DNA of 48,143 nt from assembly GCA_023409755.1 (NCBI GenBank), contig JAEYRA010000122.1:1-48143 (forward strand), in the 5' to 3' direction. Shown one piece after another: positions 1 to 8,158 of the stretch (positions are counted from its first letter, which is position 1; each line of letters begins with the position of its first letter). Source of the stretch: Bacillota bacterium (GTDB lineage: Bacteria; Bacillota; Clostridia; Christensenellales; UMGS416). The position numbers and the translations under genes are program-made. The notes under the pieces are model-generated. The model did not search any database and was not told where the DNA came from. It was given only the letters and a program-made list of their open reading frames with translations.

Positions 1-351
1 TCCCTTCTGCGCGGCCAGCTTTTGGATCTTCCTGCCATCCTCCCGCGTGATGGAGAGGGGCTTTTCCACATAGACGTGCTTACCGGCCTCCAGCGCCGCC
101 AGGCACAGCCGCGCGTGGTCCGGCGGCTGGGTGATGTTCAGGACGAGCTCGATCTCCTCGTCCTTCAAAAGCGCCTCACCGCTTTCATAGGCCTTCGGGA
201 TGCCGTATTCGCGGGCCGCGTTCTGCACCCGCTCCGGGATGAGGTCAGCCACGGCCACGACCTCGACATCCACAAAGCGTTTGGTCAGATTGGTGAGATA
301 GATGCCGCTGATATTGCCGCAGCCAATGATGCCAACTTTTACCTTCTCCAT
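1..351 (-). CDS. Gfo/Idh/MocA family oxidoreductase, N-terminal part (cut by window edge)
   Basis: Only the first 117 codons are present; the gene runs off the left edge. The visible protein opens with a Rossmann NAD(P)-binding turn (GIIGCGNISG, residues 7-16) and carries the EKP motif at residues 96-98 (VEKPLS), whose lysine is typical of Gfo/Idh/MocA sugar and polyol dehydrogenases. The start ATG follows GGGAG by seven bases. It lies 13 bp after a ThuA-like gene, and both families often share carbohydrate operons (family knowledge). The substrate cannot be told from this fragment. Confidence 0.9.
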   Translation of the reverse strand, partial: MEKVKVGIIGCGNISGIYLTNLTKRFVDVEVVAVADLIPERVQNAAREYGIPKAYESGEALLKDEEIELVLNITQPPDHARLCLAALEAGKHVYVEKPLSITREDGRKIQKLAAQKG

Positions 352-364
352 CGTTGTTCTCCCG

Positions 365-1075
365 CTATTTCAGTATGGTGTAATCCAAGCCGCGCTGTAC
401 CGCGATGTCGCGGCCTTCCGCTGCCCAGAGGAAGCCGCGGCGCATCATCTCCAGCGCCGTCGGGTTGTCAAAAACATCGTTGTGGTGCCCCAACGAGTTG
501 TAGAACACCCGGCCAAACCCCCAGAGCTTCGTCCATGCGACCGGCACGTCGACTTCTCCGTTGGTGGTGTGGTAGCCCTTGGCCACCGGGAAGCGCGTCG
601 TTGCCAAAACGTTGACCGCGGGGTCAACATGCACATAGTACTGCTCGCTGGCAACATCAAAGTCGTCCATACCCTCGATAATCGGGCTGGAGCTGTTGCG
701 CTTGATGTTGACCCGGTAGGGTGTGCCGTCGTTGCCGGGGTGAGCCACCCACTGGCCGCCGGTCATGAACTGCCACTCGGTATCCTCGCGGAAGCTGTCG
801 CACATGCCGCCGTGGCAGCCTGCGATGCCCACGCCGGACGCGACGGCCTCAATGACGGGGGCGCGCTGCTCCCCCGTGATCTTACCCATCGTCCAGCAGG
901 GTACGATCAGATGCAGGCCCTTGAGCTTCTGCTCATCCAAAAGCGCATCCAGTGTATCGGAGACCTCGACCTCGAAGCCTTCCGCCCGCAGCACCGCCGC
1001 GAAACGCTCGGAAACCTGCACGGGCTCGTGGCCGTCCCAACCGCCCTGAACCACCAATGCCTTCTTCTTCATCAT
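365..1075 (-). CDS. ThuA-like domain protein (trehalose-utilisation type)
   Basis: A 236-residue cytoplasmic protein covering the whole ThuA domain, a class-I-glutamine-amidotransferase-like fold found in sugar-utilisation operons; its biochemical reaction is not settled in the family. Visible marks are the N-terminal KKALVVQGGWDGHEP strand and loop, the GIAGCHGGMCDSF segment in the middle, and the C-terminal GRVFYNSLGHHNDVF stretch typical of ThuA proteins. Two ATG codons stand in tandem (1075 and 1072) after GGAGG; either may be used. It lies between a GH30 glycosidase upstream and an oxidoreductase downstream, suggesting a role in processing a glycoside-derived sugar. That role is inference. 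Confidence 0.85.
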   Translation of the reverse strand: MMKKKALVVQGGWDGHEPVQVSERFAAVLRAEGFEVEVSDTLDALLDEQKLKGLHLIVPCWTMGKITGEQRAPVIEAVASGVGIAGCHGGMCDSFREDTEWQFMTGGQWVAHPGNDGTPYRVNIKRNSSSPIIEGMDDFDVASEQYYVHVDPAVNVLATTRFPVAKGYHTTNGEVDVPVAWTKLWGFGRVFYNSLGHHNDVFDNPTALEMMRRGFLWAAEGRDIAVQRGLDYTILK

Positions 1076-1180
1076 ACATCCTCCGGATTGATTTCAATGA
1101 CATATACCACACGGGAGTACCGCTCTCCTGCCTTCCACGGGGGAAAGGCGGACGTTGCGCGAAAATGTTCGTTTGAAGCC

Positions 1181-1225
1181 GGTTTCCACAAGTCTCCCCT
1201 TCTATAGGGGGCGCGGTGGAAAACC
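1181..1225. other. Imperfect hairpin directly after the GH30 stop codon
   Basis: Arms GGTTTCCAC (1181-1189) and GTGGAAAACC (1216-1225) pair with one bulged A, and a smaller CCCCT/AGGGG helix lies inside. It begins two bases beyond the GH30 stop codon. There is no U tract on either strand, so it looks more like an mRNA-stabilising or processing stem between the GH30 and ThuA genes than a terminator. Confidence 0.45.
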
Positions 1226-1226
1226 A

Positions 1227-2618
1227 CTATCCCTTCAACACAAAGGTTGTGATGGAGTGGGGCCGCAGCCGGGAATCGGCCAGCCGGCCATGGAGGCGCA
1301 GACGCAGCGGCAGCTCCTCCTCCCCGGCGTTCATGGCCACGACGGCAATGGTGCCATCGGGATTGCGGAAGGCCGTGGCCTCCAGCTGGTCGGTGTACAG
1401 GCTGTGACCGATGCGCCGGGCACCACGGCGGATGAACTTGCTGAAATGGCCGGTGTAAGCCCAGGACGACGCGTACTCCAGCTGGCCGGTGGCACGATTG
1501 AGCTGGATGGGCGACTCCCCCACCCAGATCTTCTTGCCGCCGGTTCCCTCTCGGCGCTGCTCATCCAGCCAGTGGCTGGGGCCGCCGTCCTCGTTGAGCA
1601 GCATGTTCCAGTCCACCCAGGCGTTGGACCAATGGTTGAGGTCGCCAAAGATGTCGTGGGCATAACGCTCGCCCGAGGCCCAGGGAATGCCCGGCGTCTT
1701 GCCAACGCAGTGCTCGGTGGAGAGGATGAGCTGCTCCGGGAAGAGTTCGTGGAACACATCGAGCGCCGTGAAGTGGCTGCCCGAATACCAGTGCACCGCG
1801 ATACCCGAGGAAGCCGCCCGCGCACGGGCGTTGAGGAGTGTGCGCTGGGCCCGCTCCACCACGCGCTCCTTGTTGTGATCCCAGAAGAACACCTGCCGGT
1901 CCCCCACCCCGGCACGCTCCAGCGCCGGGCGCAGGTACCCCAGCAGGAAATCTCGCTCCTCGTTCGCCGAATAGGTGCAGGACTCCCAACCCTGTACGGC
2001 CTTGGCCTCGTTCTGTATGGTCAGGCCCCACACGGGCAGGCCCTCGCGCTCCATCTCCTGCACGTAACGGGCGAGGTACCGCGCCCACACGTCGCGGCAC
2101 TCCTCCCGCAGGGAACCGCCCTTGGCCATCTTACCGTTGGTCTTCATCCACGCCGGCGGGCTCCAGGGCGAGGCAAACAGCGTCAGCTCCGGCGAGCGCT
2201 CCCGCGCCCGGCGTACCATGGGCAGCACGGCGGCCCGGTCGGGTGCCAGGTCGAAGTGCTTCAGGTCAAAGTCGCCGTCCACATCGTCGTAGCTGTAGGG
2301 CGCGGCGGAGAAGTCACAGCTGTTGATCGTCAGGCGGCAAAAGTTGTAGCCAATGCCGGCTTCCGTGTCAAAGTAGGCCGACAACACCTCCTGACGCTGC
2401 TCCTCACTGAGGGCGGCAAAGTTGCGGGCAGACGACTCGGTAAACGCACCGCCAAAGCCCAGAATGCTCTGGTACTGCACGTCGTCATAGAGGCAGAGCA
2501 GAGCGCTTTCCTGGCCGTCGGCATCGGTCCGGTCGTCGTAGAAGGCGATGGGTGCAGCGGCTTCCAGCGCGCGGCCCACCGCGGGTACGGTTTCGTAGGG
2601 TTGGGCAATCGAATACAT
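1227..2618 (-). CDS. Glycoside hydrolase family 30 (glucosylceramidase-like)
   Basis: 463 residues, the usual length of a GH30 catalytic barrel plus its beta side domain. GH30 enzymes are retaining beta-glycosidases. The acid/base glutamate is in LTIQNE (residue 204 from this start) and the nucleophile glutamate in LSTEHC (residue 302). The GFGGAFTESSA stretch near the N-terminus and SPWSPPAWMKTNG are also family hallmarks. No signal peptide is seen, so it probably acts in the cytoplasm on imported glycosides. I chose the ATG at 2618 because GGAAGGAGG sits six bases before it; an upstream in-frame start at 2648 lacks a site. The exact linkage specificity cannot be read. ThuA-like and oxidoreductase genes follow downstream. 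Confidence 0.92.
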   Translation of the reverse strand: MYSIAQPYETVPAVGRALEAAAPIAFYDDRTDADGQESALLCLYDDVQYQSILGFGGAFTESSARNFAALSEEQRQEVLSAYFDTEAGIGYNFCRLTINSCDFSAAPYSYDDVDGDFDLKHFDLAPDRAAVLPMVRRARERSPELTLFASPWSPPAWMKTNGKMAKGGSLREECRDVWARYLARYVQEMEREGLPVWGLTIQNEAKAVQGWESCTYSANEERDFLLGYLRPALERAGVGDRQVFFWDHNKERVVERAQRTLLNARARAASSGIAVHWYSGSHFTALDVFHELFPEQLILSTEHCVGKTPGIPWASGERYAHDIFGDLNHWSNAWVDWNMLLNEDGGPSHWLDEQRREGTGGKKIWVGESPIQLNRATGQLEYASSWAYTGHFSKFIRRGARRIGHSLYTDQLEATAFRNPDGTIAVVAMNAGEEELPLRLRLHGRLADSRLRPHSITTFVLKG

Positions 2619-2648
2619 GAGTAGCCTCCTTCCAACATACAGAGCCAA

Positions 2649-3021
2649 ACACCCCCTACGTCACGTGAGGCAACACGCCGACAGGCAACGGTGGGAGTTG
2701 CTTTTTTGTCCATTCTGCGGCAGCAATGCGGCATTCCTCCGCCTTGGTGCCGGGCCGCCAACGTTGCGGCGGGAGTCTGCAGGACGCCCCCACAGAGCGT
2801 GTGAAGCGTAGCAGGGACAATCTCAACGGGGAGCGGAAACGCAACCAATTTCCAAGTCATACCAATGGTATTCCACCAATGCGAATCGCACAATGATAAT
2901 CTATACAACCAACCCATTAACAGCCTACCGCTGTCTTCTCTGCACCCTGCCAGTGGTGTGCTGCCACCCCAAACGAAAACACGGCAGGAGAAGCTCCTGC
3001 CGCGTTTTTAGGTATGCCAGA
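2649..3021. other. Gene-free stretch between GH30 and gcvPB
   Basis: This 373-bp interval holds the gcv terminator at its right end and the leader of the GH30 operon. No convincing coding frame was found. Two short perfect palindromes, ATACCAATGGTAT (2859-2871) and TGCGAATCGCA (2880-2890), lie about 250 bp upstream of the GH30 start. A weak candidate promoter (TTGTGC, 17 bp, TACCAT on the minus strand) overlaps them. They could be operators for a sugar-responsive regulator, which is not encoded in this window. Confidence 0.4.
2982..3002 (-). terminator. Intrinsic terminator after gcvPB
   Basis: CGGCAGGAG and CTCCTGCCG form a nine-base-pair stem with a three-base loop, 20 bp beyond the gcvPB stop. 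On the minus strand it is followed by TGTTTTCGTTT. On the plus strand it is followed by CGTTTTT, so it may stop transcription both ways. Confidence 0.8.
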
Positions 3022-4470
3022 TTACTCGGGCCGCCAGCGCAGGCGGGGTTTGCGGGCAGCGGTGACTTCATCCAGCCGCCCCACCGGCGTGGTGATCGGC
3101 GCGTCATGCAGTGCCTGGGGGTTGGAGTGTGTCACCTCCACCAAATCAAGCAGGGCGTCCGCGGCGGCATCAAGCGTCTCCCGGCTCTCGCTCTCGGTGG
3201 GCTCCAGCATCAGCGCCTCGTGCACGATGAGCGGGAAGTACATCGTCGGCGGGTGCATGCCCCGGTCGATGAGTCCCTTGGCCAAGTCCATGGCCGAGAC
3301 GCCGGTCTCCTTCTTGAGCCCCTCCAGCGACAGCACGAACTCATGCATGCAGGGGCGGTCAAAGGCAGCGTCCAGCGTGCCGGCCAGCCGCGCCTTTAGG
3401 TAGTTGGCATTGAGCACCGCCGCGCGGGAGGTGGCCGTTAGCCCATCCCCGCCCAGCGAGAGCAAATACGTCATGGCCCGCACCAGCACGCCGAAGTTAC
3501 CGTGGAAGCTGCGCACCCGGCCGATGGACTGGGGCCGGTCTTCGTCCCAGAAGTAGGTGCCGTCCGTCCTCTGTGCCGCCAGCGGGGCCGGCAGGAAGGG
3601 CGTCAGCGCCGCCCGGCAGGCCACCGGGCCGCTGCCCGGCCCGCCGCCGCCGTGGGGTGTGGCGAAGGTCTTGTGAACGTTGAGGTGCATGACGTCAAAA
3701 CCCATGTCACCGGGCCGCGCCACGCCAAGAATGGCGTTAAGGTTGGCCCCGTCGTAGTAGAGCAGGCCGCCCACGCCATGGACGATGTCGGCAATCTCTG
3801 CGATGCCCGTCTCAAAGAGCCCCAGGGTACTGGGGTTGGTGAGCATCAGGGCCGCGGTGTGCTCGTCCGCCACCGCCCGCAGGGCGTTGAGGTCAACGTT
3901 GCCGTTGGCGTCGCTGGCGACCTGCACCACCTCAAACCCCGCCACGGCCGCACTGGCCGGGTTGGTGCCGTGGGCGGTGTCAGGCACCAGCACGCGGGTA
4001 CGCCCGTGGTCGCCCTGGGCGGCGTGGTAGGCCTTGATCATCGCCATCCCCGTCCACTCGCCGTGAGCACCGGCTGCCGGCTGCAGCGAAACGCCGTCCA
4101 TACCGGTGATCTCCAAGAGCCAACGCTGCAGGGTGAATGCCAACTCCAGGCTCCCCTGAGCAGTGTCGTCTGGCTGCAGGGGGTGCGACTCGGCAAAGCC
4201 CGGCAGCGCCGCCATGTCCTCGTCAATTTTCGGGTTGTACTTCATGGTGCAGGAGCCCAGCGGATAAAAGCCGCTGTCCACACCGAACGCCCGGCGGGAA
4301 AGGGCCGTGTAGTGGCGCACAAGATCGACCTCAGCCACCTCCGGCAGGGCCGGGGGCGCTGTGCGCAGGTAGGTGCTCTCCACCGGGCAGTTGCCGTCGG
4401 TGTGCGGCAATTGCTCGCTGCCCCGACCAGGGACGGAGCGCTCAAAGATGAGTTTCTCCACGCTACGCAT
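3022..4470 (-). CDS. gcvPB: Glycine dehydrogenase (decarboxylating) subunit 2
   Basis: 482 residues, full length for the C-terminal half of the split P-protein. With GcvPA it forms the pyridoxal-phosphate enzyme that decarboxylates glycine and passes the aminomethyl group to lipoyl-GcvH. The PLP-lysine region is visible as NVHKTFATPHGGGGPGSGP, and the substrate and cofactor loops LQPAAGAHGEW and DTAHGTNPASA are intact. Its ATG overlaps the gcvPA stop (TAATG), so translation is coupled. It is the last gene of the gcvT-H-PA-PB operon and is followed by a terminator. Confidence 0.97.
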   Translation of the reverse strand: MRSVEKLIFERSVPGRGSEQLPHTDGNCPVESTYLRTAPPALPEVAEVDLVRHYTALSRRAFGVDSGFYPLGSCTMKYNPKIDEDMAALPGFAESHPLQPDDTAQGSLELAFTLQRWLLEITGMDGVSLQPAAGAHGEWTGMAMIKAYHAAQGDHGRTRVLVPDTAHGTNPASAAVAGFEVVQVASDANGNVDLNALRAVADEHTAALMLTNPSTLGLFETGIAEIADIVHGVGGLLYYDGANLNAILGVARPGDMGFDVMHLNVHKTFATPHGGGGPGSGPVACRAALTPFLPAPLAAQRTDGTYFWDEDRPQSIGRVRSFHGNFGVLVRAMTYLLSLGGDGLTATSRAAVLNANYLKARLAGTLDAAFDRPCMHEFVLSLEGLKKETGVSAMDLAKGLIDRGMHPPTMYFPLIVHEALMLEPTESESRETLDAAADALLDLVEVTHSNPQALHDAPITTPVGRLDEVTAARKPRLRWRPE

Positions 4471-5801
4471 TACCGCACCTCCTTCAGGGCATCCACCAGC
4501 CGGTCAACGTCAGCGGTGGTGTTGCGCTCCGTGCAGCAATAAAGCATGCTGTAGGTGTACTCCTCCCCAAGGAACCCCAACGGCAAGCCGGAGAGGATAC
4601 CCCGGTCGGCCAGCGCCTGTTCGATGCGCTCGGGCGCGATGTCGCTGTCAATGACAAACTCATGGAAGAAGGGGCCCGCAAACCGCAGACGCATGCCCGG
4701 CAACGCAGTAATGCGTTCGGCCGCCTCGTGGGCGCGCTGGGCACACAGCACCGCCGCATCCCCCAAGCCCCGTGGCCCCATGGCAGCCAGGTAGACCGCC
4801 GCCGCCAAGGCATTGAGCGCCTGGTTGGAGCAGATGTTGCTGGAGGCCTTCTCCCGCCGGATGTGCTGCTCGCGCGCCTGCAGCGTCAACACGAATCCGC
4901 GGTTGCCCTCGCCGTCGGTCGTCTGCCCCACGATGCGGCCGGGGAGCTTGCGCTGCAGTGCCTCCCGGCAGGCCATGAACCCGAGGTAAGGCCCACCATA
5001 GCCCAGAGGCGTACCCAGGGGCTGGCCCTCGCCAATGGCGATATCGGCCCCCCACTCACCGGGGGATTTAAGCGCACCCAGGGAGATGGGGTTGCAGCTC
5101 AGCACCAGCTTTGCGCCTTTCCCGTGGGTCAGGGCCACGGCCTGGGCCACGTCCTCCAGCTGGCCGAAGAAATTCGGCTGCTGCACCAGCACACAGGCCG
5201 TGCTGGCGTCGATGGCCCCTGCCAGCGCGTCCGGGTCGGTGACGCCGCCCCGCGCGGGCACGATGACCAGCTCCACCCCAGCCGTGCGGCACCAAGTGGC
5301 GGCCACGGCGATGGTGTGCGGGTGGAACGTGCCGCTCATTACGGCACGGCGGCGCCTGGCGTCCACGCACATGGCGATGGCCTCGGACGCCGCTGTCGCC
5401 CCGTCATAGACCGAGGCGTTGGAGGCATCCATACCGGTGAGCTCGCAAATCATTGTCTGATATTCAAAGATGGCCTGCAGCACACCCTGGCTCATTTCAG
5501 CCTGGTAGGGTGTATAGGCGGTGACAAACTCACTGCGGCCTACGATACGGCCCACGGCGGCGGGAATGTGGTGGCGATAGGCGCCCGCACCCCGGAAGCA
5601 CATAGGAAATACACGGTTGCGAGCGGCCATGGCTTCCATGGCGGCACGCACTTCCAGCTCCGGCAGGCCATCCGGCAAGGCAAGAGGGCGGCCCAACCGC
5701 GCGGACGCGGGAACGTCGGCAAAGAGCTCCTCCGCCCCCTGGAGCCCCAAGGTGGCGAGCATGGCCTGCTCCTCCGCCGGGATGTGGGGAACGTAGCTCA
5801 T
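4470..5801 (-). CDS. gcvPA: Glycine dehydrogenase (decarboxylating) subunit 1
   Basis: 443 residues from MSYVPHIPAEE, the usual GcvPA start. The ATG overlaps the gcvH stop in an ATGA junction, which rules out the longer frame reaching upstream into gcvH. GcvPA is the N-terminal half of the P-protein in organisms with a split enzyme; it lacks the PLP lysine but completes the active site of the alpha2-beta2 complex. Family features seen: FRGAGAYRHHIPAAV near residue 70, YTPYQAEMSQG, and GQTTDGEGNRGFVLTLQAREQHIRREKA in the second half (shown here only as its start and end are typical). No irregularity is apparent. Confidence 0.96.
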   Translation of the reverse strand: MSYVPHIPAEEQAMLATLGLQGAEELFADVPASARLGRPLALPDGLPELEVRAAMEAMAARNRVFPMCFRGAGAYRHHIPAAVGRIVGRSEFVTAYTPYQAEMSQGVLQAIFEYQTMICELTGMDASNASVYDGATAASEAIAMCVDARRRRAVMSGTFHPHTIAVAATWCRTAGVELVIVPARGGVTDPDALAGAIDASTACVLVQQPNFFGQLEDVAQAVALTHGKGAKLVLSCNPISLGALKSPGEWGADIAIGEGQPLGTPLGYGGPYLGFMACREALQRKLPGRIVGQTTDGEGNRGFVLTLQAREQHIRREKASSNICSNQALNALAAAVYLAAMGPRGLGDAAVLCAQRAHEAAERITALPGMRLRFAGPFFHEFVIDSDIAPERIEQALADRGILSGLPLGFLGEEYTYSMLYCCTERNTTADVDRLVDALKEVR

Positions 5802-6181
5802 TGGTGGCCCCCCTGCTCCAACAGCGCCATATATTCGTCGGCGCTGAGTAACCCCTCGACCTGCACATGGTGTAGGCGGAAGATCCACTGCTCATAGGGT
5901 TCACTGTTCAGGAGTTCGGGGCTCTGCTCCAGTTCGGCATTGACCTCGCTGACTTCGCCGGTGATCGGACAAAACACCTCGGACACGGCCTTGACCGACT
6001 CTACGTTGGCGGCCACATCGCCGGCCTGGAGGCTGGCACCCACCTGGGGCAGTTCGATGAACACGATGTCACCCAATTGGCTCTGGGCAAAGTCGGTGAT
6101 GCCCACGACGGCGGTGCCGTCGCCTTCCAGCTTGACCCACTCGTGGTCAGGGGTGTACTGCAGATTGTAAGGAACGTTCAT
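5798..6181 (-). CDS. gcvH: Glycine cleavage system H protein
   Basis: 127 residues, the standard size. GcvH is the lipoylated shuttle that carries the aminomethyl intermediate between the P and T proteins. The lipoyl-accepting lysine is in VESVKAVSEV, about residue 63, inside a beta-sandwich of biotinyl/lipoyl type. Both ends overlap neighbours by four bases (ATGA), so the gcv operon is fully coupled. The start YTPDHEWVKLEGD is characteristic. Lipoate attachment genes are not in the window. Confidence 0.98.
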   Translation of the reverse strand: MNVPYNLQYTPDHEWVKLEGDGTAVVGITDFAQSQLGDIVFIELPQVGASLQAGDVAANVESVKAVSEVFCPITGEVSEVNAELEQSPELLNSEPYEQWIFRLHHVQVEGLLSADEYMALLEQGGHQ

Positions 6182-7275
6182 TTGCTTTCCTCCGTTCGAC
6201 GATAAAATGGTAATTTTGTGATTTCAGCGTTCAATTGTTTGCCGCGCACTTCCACGGTCACCGGGGTTCCCGGCTGGGCAAGCGAAGGCGGCACGTAGGC
6301 CATGGCGATGGCCTGCTCCACCCAGGGGGCCATGGTGCCGGAGGTGACAGCGCCTACAACTTCGCCATTGTGCAGCACCGGCGCGCCGTCCCGGGCAATG
6401 CCGCGATCCCGCAGCACCAAGCCCACCCGGCGGCGGGTCAAACCTGCCTCCTTCTGGGCAAGCAGGGCGTCCCGGCCGACAAAGGCGTCCTTCTCCAGCC
6501 GCACGAAGCGCCCGAGACCTGCCTCAAGGGGTGAAATGGTATCGGTCAGCTCATGGCCGTAGAGCGGCATGGCGGCCTCCAGCCGCAGGGTATCGCGCGC
6601 GCCAAGGCCCGCCGGCAGCAACCCCAGCGGCTCCCCCGTCGCTAGTAGCGCCTGCCACAGGGCAGATGCGTGTTCGGGCGGCAGATAGAGTTCAAAGCCG
6701 TCCTCCCCGGTGTATCCAGTGCGGGAGACGATCATCGGCACGCCATTCCAAACCGTCTCCAGGAAGGTGTAGTACCGTTCAGGCTGTGTGAGCTCCGGCA
6801 GGGCGAGATGAAGAATCTGCACGGCCCGCGGCCCTTGCAGCGCCACCTGCGCCCATTGGTCGGAGACATCCTCAATCGTCACTCCCAAGGGATTATGGGC
6901 CGTCATCCAGGCAAAGTCCTTCTGCCGGTTGGCGGCGTTGACAACGACAAGGTAACGATCAGCCCGCTGACGGTAGACGAGCACATCGTCCACCGTGCCG
7001 CCATCCTCGCGGCACAGGGGGCTGTAGCGAACGTCGCCGTCCTGCATGCGGGTAAAATCATTGGGAAGCAGATACTGCAGGGCCGCCAGGGCCTGCGCAC
7101 CGGCAAACAGGATCTCCCCCATGTGGGAGACATCAAAGAGCCCGGCCGCCTGGCGCACGGCGCGGTGTTCGGCGACGATGCCGGAATACTGCACCGGCAG
7201 TACCCAGCCGGCAAAGTCCACCATGCGCCCGCCCAGGCGCAGGTGTTGGTCATACAGGGGTGTTTGTTGTGCCAT
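6178..7275 (-). CDS. gcvT: Glycine cleavage system T protein (aminomethyltransferase)
   Basis: 365 residues. GcvT moves the methylene unit from aminomethyl-GcvH to tetrahydrofolate, releasing ammonia. The start at MAQQTPLYDQHLRLGGRMVDF is supported by GGAGGG six bases upstream; an in-frame start 42 bp further up lies in the leader and has no ribosome site. Folate-binding family signatures are visible (LFDVSHMGEI, YTGEDGFELYLP, GLGARDTLRLEAAMPLYGHE). It is the first gene of the gcv operon, directly behind the glycine riboswitch, so glycine is the expected inducer of all four genes. Confidence 0.97.
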   Translation of the reverse strand: MAQQTPLYDQHLRLGGRMVDFAGWVLPVQYSGIVAEHRAVRQAAGLFDVSHMGEILFAGAQALAALQYLLPNDFTRMQDGDVRYSPLCREDGGTVDDVLVYRQRADRYLVVVNAANRQKDFAWMTAHNPLGVTIEDVSDQWAQVALQGPRAVQILHLALPELTQPERYYTFLETVWNGVPMIVSRTGYTGEDGFELYLPPEHASALWQALLATGEPLGLLPAGLGARDTLRLEAAMPLYGHELTDTISPLEAGLGRFVRLEKDAFVGRDALLAQKEAGLTRRRVGLVLRDRGIARDGAPVLHNGEVVGAVTSGTMAPWVEQAIAMAYVPPSLAQPGTPVTVEVRGKQLNAEITKLPFYRRTEESK

Positions 7276-7300
7276 CTCAATCCCTCCGGAATACATAAAT

Positions 7301-7327
7301 AGGCGCAGCTTTGCCAAAGCTACGCCT
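7301..7327 (-). promoter_or_regulatory. Strong hairpin between glycine riboswitch and gcvT
   Basis: On the transcribed strand two 13-nt arms, AGGCGTAGCTTTG and CAAAGCTGCGCCT, pair over their whole length with one U-G wobble and a minimal loop. The 5' arm shares its first two bases with the 3' strand of the P1 helix of the second aptamer. The sequence after it (ATTTATGTATT) is only moderately U-rich. It is the natural candidate for the expression platform, either a weak terminator or a structure near the gcvT ribosome site. Confidence 0.6.
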
Positions 7328-7480
7328 CTGTTCCTTCACCTGAGAGATTCTTCCCGAAGGAATTGCCCCGTTGGTGCCCATACGGGCTTTCCAGAGATGT
7401 GTCGTGGCACGGTCCGGTTTGCCTGAGAGGTTCTGCGCAATTGCTCCTTCGGCGCCGGCGCGTGGCCGGTCTCTCCCATG
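7326..7480 (-). ncRNA. Tandem glycine riboswitch (gcvT RNA motif)
   Basis: Two consecutive aptamers are recognisable on the minus strand. The first (about 7480-7395) opens with GGGAGAGACCGG and contains GCCGAAGGAGCAA and AACCTCTCAGGCAAA. The second (about 7396-7326) is bounded by a CTCTG/CAGAG P1 helix and contains CACCAACGGGGCAA and GAATCTCTCAGGT. These GAAGGAGC/GGGGCAA and CTCTCAGG blocks are the hallmark of glycine aptamers. The element lies directly upstream of gcvT, where such switches turn on glycine catabolism when glycine is plentiful (established for the class). Confidence 0.96.
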
Positions 7481-7501
7481 CCAGTCATCCACAACGGATT
7501 A

Positions 7502-7530
7502 AGCCTACCCGATGCGGGGCCATCTGTCAA
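7502..7530 (-). promoter_or_regulatory. Candidate promoter of the gcv operon
   Basis: TTGACA (7525-7530), a 17-bp spacer and TAGGCT (7502-7507) on the minus strand, 22 bp upstream of the first aptamer. The -35 box is perfect and the -10 is weak. The -35 contains the stop codon of pgsA, so transcription of gcv may be partly fed by read-through. Confidence 0.55.
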
Positions 7531-8096
7531 TTGGCGATTTCCTTCTTCTTCCGCTCTGCCAGGATGATGTTGATGTATCCATATTGCAGCATGGAGATGA
7601 TGTTGAGCGCCACCGCGAGCGCCATGAACCAGGCGTCCCAGGGGGCCACATACTGGTGCAAAAAAAGCAGTACCACCGCCAGGAAATAGGTGAACGCCGT
7701 AAACTTGCCAAAGTAGTTGGACTGCACCACACGCTTGAAGACGAAGTAGATGAGTGCACCGCCCACGATCATCAGCAACTCCTTGACCACGATGACCACA
7801 AGCAGCCACGTACTGAAATACCCCTGCACCAGCATGCAGATGAGCGCCGCAATCGTCAGGCCCTTGTCGGCGATGGGGTCTAGCACCTTGCCCACGTTGC
7901 TGATCTGATGGAAGCGACGGGCAATGTAGCCGTCCACCACATCGGTGGCCGAAGCGGTGAGATACACGACCATGGCGGCAATGGGTCTCTGCAGCATAAA
8001 GTAGTGCACCATGACGCCAATGAGTGCCAAGCGCACCAGCGTCAGCAGGTTCGGAATGGTCACAATACGATTGCTGTTGGCAGTATTCTCATTCAT
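7527..8096 (-). CDS. pgsA: CDP-diacylglycerol-glycerol-3-phosphate 3-phosphatidyltransferase
   Basis: 189 residues, an integral membrane CDP-alcohol phosphatidyltransferase. It makes phosphatidylglycerol phosphate from CDP-diacylglycerol and glycerol-3-phosphate. The complete signature D-x2-D-G-x2-A-R-x8-G-x3-D-x3-D is present at about residues 52-78. Several hydrophobic helices follow, as usual. AGGGGAG precedes the ATG by five bases. It lies 62 bp after the RNase G/E gene with no terminator in between, so it is probably the last gene of the rsmA operon. The closely related cardiolipin synthase type is possible, but position and length favour PgsA. Confidence 0.9.
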   Translation of the reverse strand: MNENTANSNRIVTIPNLLTLVRLALIGVMVHYFMLQRPIAAMVVYLTASATDVVDGYIARRFHQISNVGKVLDPIADKGLTIAALICMLVQGYFSTWLLVVIVVKELLMIVGGALIYFVFKRVVQSNYFGKFTAFTYFLAVVLLFLHQYVAPWDAWFMALAVALNIISMLQYGYINIILAERKKKEIAN

Positions 8097-8158
8097 ACGG
8101 TCTCCCCTTTTCGGCCCTGATTATACACCTGGCTCCCCGACCCAACAAGTCAGGGTGC

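Noticed and set aside
1155..2624. 489-codon plus-strand frame opposite the GH30 gene
   Set aside because: It is an antisense shadow in high-GC DNA; the translation has no recognisable domain, while the minus strand encodes a complete GH30 enzyme.
4662..5897. 411-codon plus-strand frame opposite gcvPA
   Set aside because: Shadow of gcvPA. It is His- and Gly-rich, with no motif and no ribosome site.
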